Made by a program: the position numbers and the translations under genes. The notes beneath the pieces were generated by a model, which saw nothing but the letters and a program-made list of their open reading frames with translations, did no database searches and was not told the DNA's origin. 64,000 nt of DNA from Sceloporus undulatus (Eukaryota > Chordata > Lepidosauria > Squamata > Phrynosomatidae), in NCBI RefSeq assembly GCF_019175285.1, contig NC_056527.1, positions 107,835,129 to 107,899,128 on the forward strand, written 5' to 3'. Positions 43,890 through 54,500 of the stretch are shown here, piece by piece. Numbering within the stretch: position 1 is the first letter of the stretch; the number at the start of each line of letters is the position of its first letter.

Positions 43890-45200
43890 GCAGTGTATGT
43901 TCACTTATATACACCCCAAGGTTTCTTGTAGCTCCAGAACATGCAACTAATTGTACTTTGGATGTTGTTGGACTGCAGCTCCCATCATCCTTCACCACTG
44001 ATGGAGGCTGTGGTCCAGCAACTTCTGGAGTAAACACAGGTTGCCCACCCCTGCATGTAGTTCATACTGCATTGATTTCATAAATTGTTTGTACCATCCC
44101 CTGGTACTTCACAATCTTGTTCTTTCAGCACCATCAATTTGCTTGCAGGTCTGAGAGGGTGAGAGTGTGTATGTGCACATATCTTTCATATAGACTCTAT
44201 AAATGAGTATTTTATATACTGTAAGTATTTCATTAGTGTAATGTTTATTGTTAATTTTTGCCTTAAGTAAAAGCTCATTTTTGAATATTCCCCTGTGGGG
44301 TAGGGCCAGCTCCATGTTTTTTTTAGATCAGTGAAGATTGGCATCTTCACTAGGCCCCACTCCATTATCCAGTCTGTCTTCTCACTACCATTGCCACCAT
44401 CTGTTGTTGCTGTACCTCCTCTTCATTGCCATTGCTTTGCATGGCAGGTAAGGAAAGCAAACTCCTTCTCATCATGACAGGGCTTGGAAATGTTCCTTCT
44501 TTGGACTACAGTTACCAGACTTCCCCAGCTGATGGGGTGATAGTAAGAATTACAAGCCAAAAGGTAACATTTCCATGCTCTGCCATCACCTTGTGTGGGC
44601 TGAAGCTTGTTTTGTGAACAAGCAGATTGCCAGCTGAAGAAAAGGAACAAGTCCAGGGAGCTCATGTTGGTGACTGTAGACCTCTAGTGAGTTGTGGACA
44701 CTAGGCAGGTGCCCAAACATGCCAATTTTTGTCTTATGGATTTCAGGTTCATTTAACAATGTTATCTAGGCCTCAGTAAATCCATCACATCCTGTAAAGG
44801 CATGTTCATACATTAACTTCACCATGACATAATGATCTTTTTCTGTCAAACATTCTTAAGCTTCACTTCAAAGACTGGTGTGCATTTGTATAACTGATTG
44901 ATTAACAGCAAATGGAGCAATTAAAAACCAGCAAGATGTTAACTGTATTCTTGTAGATTCCCTTATTTCCAACATTAATGGAGACCACTGCCTAGTTGGT
45001 GAAGGGTTTCAGTTTTAGCATTTTGAGATCAAAGCCAATACTGGATGAACCAAATGTGTGTGGCTAACTGATAGATCAGAGATGACTCACATGAAAGTTG
45101 GTGGTGACTGAACAAATGAATGTCCAAATTGGTTGTTTTTCTACCTTGTTTCATTGGATTTGGGAAGAGATTTGTGTGTGAGACTTGTCACTGCAGCCTG
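43890..45200. other. Noncoding; probable TBRG1-like 3' UTR
   Basis: No gene or strong repeat other than a short 'ggatgttgttggactgcagctcccatcatcc' MITE-like scrap at about 43960-44030. Confidence 0.4.
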
Positions 45201-45205
45201 TTTAT

Positions 45206-45240
45206 AATAAAGGCTTTGAAATTCATGTGTGTGTGCAGGA
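45206..45240 (+). terminator. Candidate polyadenylation site of TBRG1-like gene
   Basis: AATAAA at 45206-45211 followed 18 bases later by a TGTGTGTGTG run, the usual signal plus GT-rich element. It would give a 3' UTR of about 1.6 kb. Confidence 0.5.
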
Positions 45241-45504
45241 AACATGTTGGTGCAGGCGTGAGCTGTACAGAAGGATCGCTATGATGCAAGCTCCAAAACA
45301 CTGATTAAGACAAAAGTTGGGAAACTTTGACCCTCCAGTAAATCTCCCACAATTCCTTACCACTGGGGGAGGCCAGTGACAGATATTGGGGAAAACACTC
45401 AAAGGACAAGTTTTCCCACTGCATTAAGACATGGAGGTCCCCCTCCCTATCTCCAAAATGGCTCTCTTGTTTAAGAGGAGGAAGCAACAGGTGTTTCCTT
45501 ATAG

Positions 45505-45865
45505 CAGGGGTAGGCAACCTGCAGCCCGCGGGCCAGATGCGGCCCGGCGAGGCCTTGGGACCGGCCCCAGCCCGGTCCTGCCGCCGATTGCCGCCAGGGC
45601 CTTTGGGGGGCAATTGTCTATAGAAGCCTCAGAAACATGCATTTATATTAAAAAAAATTTAAAAATCAGCAAATTTTTTCGTGTGTCCTCCATTTTTTAA
45701 ATAAAAAGTGTCCTCCATTTGAAAATTTTGTCCTACATTTGTCATGGTTTATTTATATATTTAATTTTTTAATTATTTAATTATTATTATTATTTTGGCT
45801 TCGGACCCCCAGTTGTCTGAGGGACAGCAACCCGGCCCCTGGCTCAAAGAGGTTACCTACCCCTG
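45505..45865. mobile_element. hAT MITE with perfect 8-bp target-site duplication
   Basis: Starts CAGGGGTAGGCAACCT and ends AGGTTACCTACCCCTG. It is flanked on both sides by CCTTATAG (45497-45504 and 45866-45873). 361 bp, noncoding, with a GC-rich left and an AT-rich right half. Charlie/MER1-like hAT. Confidence 0.93.
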
Positions 45866-46084
45866 CCTTATAGTGTTCCTATACCAAGAGTTGCAAGAAG
45901 GCATATGTGATCATAGTGGCAGATTATAGTGATGTATAAATATCTAACAATAGCAAAAAGAAATTGGCACACTTGCCTTCATCCCATCCTGAAATGATGA
46001 AAGCTTAGAGGATGGATTTTTGTGTGGCACGATGGGAACGCCATTCATTTACAGAACAAATTCCTGTTCTCAGTATGATTTAAA

Positions 46085-46190
46085 TAAGGTATTCTCAAAC
46101 TTTGGCTTTCCAGATGTTTTTCACTTCAGCTCCCAGAATTCCTGTTGGCCAAGCTGGCTGGGGTTTCTGGAAGTTGAAGTGCAAAGCACC
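46085..46190. repeat. hAT-like foldback MITE remnant
   Basis: 'tctcaaactttggctttccag', 'cttcagctcccagaattcc' and 'ggtttctggaagttgaag': one eroded palindrome of the 21517 type. Confidence 0.5.
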
Positions 46191-46223
46191 TGCAGGACTA
46201 ATACAGTTGATTTAAATATACTG

Positions 46224-46225
<2 letters not shown>

Positions 46226-46273
<48 letters not shown>

Positions 46274-46335
46274 TTTATTTGTATTTTCCCACCTCTCCCA
46301 ATGGATTGAGGCAGGATTACAACCGTAAAATAACC
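46226..46335. repeat. (TAA)n microsatellite plus LINE-type tail
   Basis: TAA run 46227-46272, then 'ttttatttgtattttcccacctctcccaatggattgaggcaggattacaacc'. Confidence 0.6.
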
Positions 46336-46807
46336 ATTCACTGTAACCATATACTGTACTCGTGTATAAGTCTAGAAATTTTAGTCAAAATTGACTCCAA
46401 AAACCTGAGTCGGCTTATCCACAGGCCAATGTAAGTACTGTACTTTAACTCATATTTAAAAAGGAACCATGCCCTGGTGAAAAGCTGACACACACACACA
46501 CACACCCCATTCTCTCATCCATCCAGCCTTTAGGATGAGCACAAACAGTTGCACCTGCTGGAATTTTGTAAGTTGTTTGGCATTGCTTTCCTTGCTTCAT
46601 CCTTTAGATCTTTAGTCACATGCCCTAAGTTTTACCCACAACTTATCCACGTGTCATATCAAAATCCATAATTTTGGTCCCAAAACCTACCCTCGACTTA
46701 TACATGAGGTTGATTTACAGGCGAGTGTATATGGTATGTCTTTGGGATCAGGCTCAGGTTGTAGATGTTTGAGTACTGTTTTAAAAGAAAGTAGATCTTG
46801 CAAGCCT

Positions 46808-46817
46808 NNNNNNNNNN
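46808..46817. other. Assembly gap (10 N)
   Basis: Ten Ns about 50 bases left of an ATT microsatellite. Confidence 0.99.
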
Positions 46818-46870
46818 GAAGACTGCCAAACCCTGATCTGAGCCACAAACCAGCTCCAAATTAGTTTGGC

Positions 46871-46925
<55 letters not shown>

Positions 46926-48512
46926 AACCTTTATTTATAAAGCGCTGTAAAGTTACACAGCGCTGTACATACAATCTTTTTAATTGGACGGTTCCCTGCC
47001 CTCAGGCTTACAATCTAACAAGACATGACACAAAAGGAGAAGGGAGTGGTGGTGGGGAAGGGACCTCTCTAGTAGCATAATACATATAAAATACATGGCA
47101 ATACAGGAAATGATTCAATAAAACAGGCAACAAAAGAACATCAAATAGCAAGTGACAGTTATGCAATGCCTGGGAACGCTTCCCTGAACAGGATGGTCTT
47201 CAACTCCGTTTTGAAGCTGGTTAAAGAAGTGATGGCTCTTGCTCACGGGGGAAGAAGGTTCCAGGCGTGAGGGGCAGCGAGTGAAAAGGGGCGAATCCGA
47301 GATGGGGCAGAGGAAATCCTGGGCTGTGACAGCAGACCTTGACTACCAGAACGGAGGGCCCTACTTGGAAGGTGAGGAGAAATAAGGTCTGATAAGTAAG
47401 GAGGGGCCAGCCCATGGAGGGCTTTAAATGTTGACAACAGGAGCTTATGCTGAATGCGGAAAGGGAGGGGGAGCCAGTGAAGGGATGCCAACACAGGAGA
47501 GATATGGTCACAGCGGTGGGTGGATGTGATAATGCGTGCAGCTGAATGCTGGACAGAAATTAAAGGACGGAGGTGAGAAAGAGGAAGCCTGGCCAGGAGG
47601 ATGTTACAGTAATCAAGTCGTGAGACCACTAGGGCATGGACCAGGATCTTGGCAGTAGAGGCAGAGAGATATGGTTGGATTTTGGTAATATTGTATAGAA
47701 AGAATCTACAAGCCTTGGCTGTGGTCTGGATCTGAGGGATACACGACAGAAGAATCAAAGATAAAACCGAGACTGCGGGCTTGCTGGGCTGGTTGAATAG
47801 AAATGTCCACAGAGACAGAAAAGGAGTGTTGAAGGGTGGGCTTAGGAGGAAAGACAAGAAGCTCCGTCTTGGACATGTTGAGCTTCAAACGCCGATGGCG
47901 CATCCACTGCGAGACAGCTGTGAGGCAAGACTAAACTTGCTGTTCAAGCTTTAGAGAAAGGTCAGGGGTGGAAAGATACAACTGGGTTTTGTCGGCATAC
48001 AGATGGTAGGAAAAGCCAAAAGAACTAATGAGTTTACCTAAGGACAGTGTGTTGAGAGAAAACAGAAGGGGACCCAGAACAGACCCCTGGGGAATTCCAA
48101 CAGATAAGGGAACAGGAGATGAAGTCTGACCACCTGTGAGCACTGCAAAAGATCTGTCTGACAAATAAGATCTAAACCAGTCGAGAACAGAGTCTGAGAA
48201 CCCAAGGTCAGAAAGTATATCAACTAGAAGAGAGTGATCAACGGTGTCAAAGGCTGCAGACAAATCAAGAAGGATGAGAACAGAGTAAAGGCCATTAGCC
48301 TTGGCCCGTAAAAGGTCATTGGAGATCTTAGTGAGAGCTGTCTCTGTAGAATGCCTTGGGCGGAAACCAGACTGAAAGGGATTGAGGATGGAGTTGGCTT
48401 CAAGAAACTCAAGACAGTGAGAATAAACAACCTGTTCCAAAACTTTAGAAAGAAACGGAAGAAGAGAAATCGGACGATAGCTAGACAAAGAGGAGGGGTC
48501 AAGAGAAGGTTT
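46871..48512 (-). mobile_element. L2 LINE, 5'-truncated, inactive
   Basis: An ATT microsatellite tail (46871-46922) follows an L2-type 3' end ('tataaagcgctgtaaagt'). On the minus strand the RT palm and thumb read [60 protein letters not shown], then [10 protein letters not shown], then WMRHRRLKLN, SRLDYCNILL and LHWLPLPFRIQHKLL. The catalytic YADD box is YADK. A TAG stop follows EQQV, and a frameshift comes later near 47760. The 5' end is lost near 48512. L2 is identified from the RT style and tail. Confidence 0.9.
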
Positions 48513-48519
48513 TTTTTAT

Positions 48520-49170
48520 CATCACAGCTTTTCTGAGAAATATGCATTCAGCCTGTAAGCAAAAGCAAACTGCTGCTGATTCAAGTGCACCATGCTTCAC
48601 AGTACATGTGTTTAGGATTTTAGTTTTGCAAGCACTCTGAGAATTCTGTGCAGTCCTTGACGAACTGCAGTTCCTTCCCAGGAAGGAAATGTATAATATG
48701 ATAGATATACCCTAATGAAATTAAAGCCACAAGGCTTAAACACAGAGACTGACGAGAGAGAAACCTACAGACAAGACATACTAGGTAGCTAGCATGCAGC
48801 AAAGCATTAGCAAGTGTGTAGTGAAATTCATGTACCTGTACCATGCACAAGAAAATTTAGGTACATACACCATGCAAAGAAATGCTTAAAAAGGCACCAG
48901 GGCATGCAGAAATCCACCTATTAATAGCATGGAGGTACTGTATATACACAGTCACAAATAACTGGAACGCATTAGCCTTGCTAAAGATGCAGTCATGTAC
49001 AAAGAGTTAGTCACATGATTAACTGGCATAAACAGGTAGAAAATTCCTGCACTCAGTCCCGTGCATGTTCCCCTGCGGTCTCAAACAGAGATATACAATT
49101 TGTACTCATGCCAACATGAATACACATTGCAGCAGTTATACACAAATATTTCTACCAACATCCTGGCTTC
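48520..49170. other. Noncoding, nothing recognised
   Basis: No supported gene. Confidence 0.4.
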
Positions 49171-49173
49171 ATG

Positions 49174-49365
49174 GGGTGACCAGATGTCATAACTGCAAAG
49201 AAGGACAAAACACTGGAAAATATAGGACATTCAAGAAAAATGTAGGGCCTTGCAAAATAAAAGCCAAAACCCCTAATATAAATATAAATTCATGCTGCTT
49301 AGTCGTGCTTAAACTGGAGGACATTTTGGCATTCCTCCTGGACAAAAGGTTGAAATGTAGGATAA
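49174..49365 (+). mobile_element. 'CAGGGTGACCAGA' family, copy
   Basis: 'ggggtgaccagatgtcataac...ggacattcaagaaaaatgtagg...actggaggacattttggcattcctcctggac' follows the copy at 16309 closely. The right terminal repeat is missing. Confidence 0.7.
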
Positions 49366-49369
49366 GTCA

Positions 49370-50075
49370 ACCTATGGCCTCACAACGTAATCCTTTTTCT
49401 TTCTGTTTGATACTATTAGTGTGCACACACAGTTGCCTGTTATCTCTTGTAGTCCAAACATTTTTACTTTTTCCAGACACATCTTAGTATACCTTCATTT
49501 TTGCATATTTACAGTCTGTGCATGTACAATTGCAGTTACGCCATAAACCACCCAAGTTTAAATCTTTTATAAGTGTTAGCCCACACTAGGAAGACTTTCA
49601 AATTTCTATAGAAAGGCCTTAGCTACTTTAAGAGATGGTTGTGACTATAAACAATATTCTGTAATCACTTCAAGACTTCAGGACAGAGTGGGAGAGAAAA
49701 TTCATAACAACCATCTATTTACTGCCTCACATTTCCTTTGAAGAGGGAAGTAAAAAGCAGTTGCACACATAAATCATGTTAGCTCTCTTGAACAGACACA
49801 AGGCATAAAGAAAGGGAATATTTATGAAATCATCCAGTAACAAGGAGTTTGAAGTTCTGTCCAAAGCAGAAAAGCACGAAAGAAGAAGTAAGATAGCTGT
49901 AACAATCCTGAAACAGACACATTTACTATTTTACTCAAAATAGTGACTGGTATTCAGGCTGAACAGATAAAACCTAAGCATAGCAGAAATAGTTTGTTGG
50001 AAACACCTTTGCTACCTCTGACAATAAAAATCTTAACACTATAGAAGGGTGTCCTCAGATCACTTCTGCTACACT
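49370..50075. other. Noncoding, nothing recognised
   Basis: No supported gene or named repeat. Confidence 0.4.
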
Positions 50076-50078
50076 TAT

Positions 50079-50345
50079 CATAGAATCATAGAGTTGGAAG
50101 AGACCACTAGGGCCATCCAGTCCAACCCCCTGCCATGCAGGAAATCCAAATCAAAGCATCCCTGACAGATGGCCATCCAGCCTCTGTTTAAAGACCTCCA
50201 AGGAAGGAGACTCTATCACCCTCCGAGGGAGTGCATTCCACTGTCGAACAGCCCTTACTGTCAGGAAGTTCCTCCTAATGTTCAGGTGGAATCTCTTTTC
50301 CTGTAGCTTGCATCCATTGTTCCGGGTCCTGTTTTCTGGAGCAGC
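50079..50345 (-). mobile_element. CR1 LINE 3' end
   Basis: Minus: a CR1 3' end running from 'ctccagaaaacaggacccgg' to the ATTCTATGAT tail. Well preserved and short. Confidence 0.93.
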
Positions 50346-50651
50346 AGAAGTTATGTCAACTTCTTTCTTGGTGTGTACATTTCACAATATATGAAGCAAT
50401 CTTCTGACAACAGACTGAATGTTATCAAAGGTTATCACTTGTGGAGTTTATTGGCCAGTGCCCCATATCCTCAGAAAGTGGAGAAACAAGCTACTACTTC
50501 CACTGGCCAGTCTGGTTTCCAAAAGAGGGGGTACGATATTCAATAGCCAGAGCACCATGAGCTCAGGAACAGCACTCAGTTCATTTGCTATTCCTGAGCT
50601 AGTGCAGAGTTGGTAATAAGACTGAACGGCCACTGGCATTGATGCACAGAT

Positions 50652-50657
50652 TTTATT
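50652..50657 (-). terminator. Possible TACO1 polyadenylation signal
   Basis: AATAAA on the minus strand, 860 bases after the TACO1 stop. The hexamer alone is weak evidence. Confidence 0.3.
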
Positions 50658-51516
50658 CCACTAGAGGACACTACAGCTTCAACAAAAGGATGGGGGTTAG
50701 GCAGAACATTTTCAAGTTCTGGTTTTAGATCAGGGAAGGCAACTCTGGAAGGCTAGGCAACTGCATTGGGCTCCCAGGAGACCTTGGAGGGCTGCAACAC
50801 CACCCATCTATACTGGTGTGGGAAGGAGGGTTTTAAAATTTTGTTTGTCTCCAAACCCCTTCTAGTGGCTTTGGAAGCATTTTTGTCGTGTTTTTAGGCT
50901 CAAAAAGAGGCTTTTTAAACAACAGAGTGTAAATGGAAGTCACTTCCTTGTCACTTCTTGTTTCAGAAAAATGCTTTCTAGAAAAATGCTTTCCTCTCCT
51001 GGTTTTAACTTGGCCATTGGGGGAACAAAAACATGGTGAAAACGCCTCCACACTTTCTAGAAAGCATTTAGGTATTTAAAAAATATATTTTTGACTGTTT
51101 CAGGGACCACAAAAACAGCTCTGTGGGGCTGCACATGGCCAGTGGGCTGCACTTTGTCCATCTTGGTAAACACTCATTGATGTTTGTCAGTGTACAAAAA
51201 GGCTGGATTCCCAAATTCTATCTAGCATGTTTTGCCAGCATCCACAACTGTTTCACAAACCATTCCTTTCTGTACACCAGGTCAGCCAGTCTTCAGGTCA
51301 GGTACTGTGAGAAGGGAACCCAGAAAAAGTGAGGTGAAACTTCAAAAACATGTTAAGTAACCCTCACTCATGGCTGCCAATCAATCAGTTAGAAAAGTCA
51401 TCCCAGGTTTGTCCTCCTTTAAAGGTCAAACAAAAAGTAACCCAAGACTCCATCAACAAGTCTTTGGCAGCTCCCATTCAGAGGCAAAGAGATACTACCA
51501 AGGAAGGCTTGTAAAT

Positions 51517-54500
51517 CTAGACAATGTTGTCATACACTCGGACAACATCCAGACAGTCTCGGAGTGCCTCTAGCAGCTGTGACGTCCGCTCCATCTCTTC
51601 ATCAGTAAGCTGAGTGTTAACAGTTGGGATAAATTCAAGGCTGGCTGAGATTGAAGACAGGCCCAGCAACTCGAGTTTTTCACGGACCTGGCGCAAAGTG
51701 GGCACTGCACAGATAAACTGGAGGGGGGAAAGCAAAGAAGAAAAATCAGGCAGGAATCCTTAAGAGCTTTGAACATAAGCAAGGAAGCGTTTCATCCAAG
51801 AATGAACAGTTTAAGATTCCTAGTGCTGATGCAGAATGGCAGAAATATATCTTGGACACAGGAAGAGGAGTCTAATGTATTGGTAGAGACTTGAGAATTT
51901 TGGGATACTTTTAGCAATGGAGGGATGTGAGGACAGTAGAGGATATGAGTAGGAGGATCTCATAAGTGAAAGCAAAATACACTTCTCCATGCTAAAATAT
52001 AGAGTGGAGTCCATCTAGGACAGTTTTCTCCGTGTCCAAAATAGCCAAATTATGCAACTGGAGCCCCAGATTCTGCTATCGGCACTGCTGATGTTATGTG
52101 CCTTTGTGTCAACTTCAACTTCAACTTATGGATTTTCTTGACAAGGTTTATTTTACCATTGCCTTCCTCTAAGGCTGAGAGTGTGTGACTTGCTCACAGT
52201 TTCCCAGTGGGTTTCCATGGCTGAGCAGGGATTCAAACTGTGGTCTCTCAGAGTCCTACTCCAAGACTCAAACCACTCTCAGAACAAACATATATTAAGT
52301 CAATTAAGTATAGCCAGATCAGATGAGGACATTCACATTTCTGTTTATAATACTGATAATACATGTGAAATCTCAGTATCCGAAGGGACAGACTATCTTC
52401 ACCTGGCTTCCTGAGGATGTGTCAGACAACAAAGCCATCACCCCAGCATGCAGCCTGAGATAATGGGAGTTGTAGTGTGACATATCTGAAGGCCACCAAG
52501 TTTGAGAAGGGCTATGAAAGGGCATTGGTGCCCTTCCCTCTGATTACAGAAGCAATGCAAACTTGCTTTAAAAATGAGTGCAAAACTCAGGATGTGGAAT
52601 TCTACATTTCTATGGCAATCTCACAGAATATTCTTACAGATCAGAAGCGTTAAAAGGGAGCTGCTTGGAAAGATGCATTGCTGTTTCAATAGGGGAAAGT
52701 TACATTGAAAAGCCATTGATCCTGGGAAAGTCCAAACATGGTAAGGAATATAGTCATATCAAAAGCATGTCCTTCTCCTTCTTATATTTTCAACCTAACT
52801 CACACCTCACCTTTAATATCATCTTCCCTTCTTCATCCTCTTCCTCCTGGACATCTTCTGCTCCAGCTTCAATAGCCAACTCGAGGGCCTGATCCAGACT
52901 GACTGGACTGCTGGACCGATCTTCCTTGCTCACAGTCACAACCCCCTTCTTCTCAAAACTGTGCCGAGCCCCATCAGCAAACATGCCTCTGCAGGGAACC
53001 AAGCAGGAAGGCCACAGCGTGAAATCTAAGCAAACAATGAACTGGAAGTTCTTGCTCCTCCAATCCAGAGCTTGTACAAGTTACTTTGGATAACAACCTC
53101 AAACACCAGCTGCAATCTCCCAGCCTATTTCATCTCACACTGTTGTTCTGGCACTTGCTGTAGTTCCTGTCCTTCCCAATAATTTGTTCAGTGCCAAGCA
53201 CTAAGCCACATTACGGCTACACCGTAAGTTTTACTGGTGGTAGATGATGCAGCAAATGGTATGCAGCAGAGAAGTATTTTAGCCTTTTTGCTGATGAAAT
53301 ACATTATTATTATTATTATTATTATTACTAATATCTTGCTCTTTCCCAAAACCGGGACCCATAGTAGCTCACAATATTATAAGAACAGTACAATTAAAAG
53401 TATACAAAAGTGATACATTAAAATAGAATTAAAATATTACAATATTAAAATAGATTGCTTGTTAAAAGACTAAAATACAATATCCTTCTTACAGCCAGAG
53501 GCAGTACTGGGTCTCTAAACAAATAGTCCTATTTATACTATTCCTGATCAGTGATCAAATTCCCCATTACTGGGCATATGGGGGCCCTGGACTTATGTGT
53601 ACCCTGCCCACGTAAGGCTGATGGAAGATGAATTCCTGAGGATTATACAGTGTAAAACCAAGCAGAGAAAATCAAAGGTGAAAGTATGACCCATCTCTCC
53701 TTTCCTTCATTAGCAAGGAGAACTGTGTCAAGCAGTAACAGAGGAAAATTCACTCTTCCAGTCCTTTTTCAACCTTCTTATCTTTTCCCAGACACAAGCT
53801 ACCAAGCTAATGCAAAAACAAAACAAAACAACAACAACAAAACCCAAACAAGATCACTAACACAAATTCATACTTTCTGTAGCATCAGACAGCTGTGAAC
53901 ATTTGGCCATGATGCCAACAAGGACCCTAATACCCATCTGCCTGCTGACAGAGGTCCAACTCACTAACCCGTGTTGGCTCAAAAGACGGCGGATTTCTTG
54001 GAAGGACCTCTTGGCATTGTCTGTCAGTATCTCGATAAGCAGGGAGGAACCACCAGGGCCTCGTGCTTCATAGAGCAGGTATGAGGACTTGGCTTTATCC
54101 TATTCAAACAATGAAAAACATGAGTAAATTGTACCATTTAGAGACCCCATCATTTAAATCAGACCCATGAGCAGCCTCCCAAGTCCCTCTAGTTTTCCTC
54201 CTCCCAAAATAAAGTTCTGGAAAGGAAATCTTATTTCCAGTCCCAGAACCACAATTTTGTCATTTATATTTACAGTCACAAATCACATTTTTGTTTAGAG
54301 AATGAGTGGAAATGGTTATCTAGATGTTGTTGGACTGCAAATCCCAGCAGTCTTAGCTATTACAACAAATGGCAATGAATACTGAGAATTCTAGTTCATC
54401 TACATCTGGAAGGTTGCATGATTCCCTGGTCTAGACAACACAAGAATAGTTAACAAAGCCTCTGACAAGCAGACCGTTTTACAAATAGCCCCACCTCCTT

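Noticed and set aside
47243-48488. Reverse-transcriptase frames as a host gene
   Set aside because: They belong to a truncated L2 LINE with its 3' microsatellite tail.
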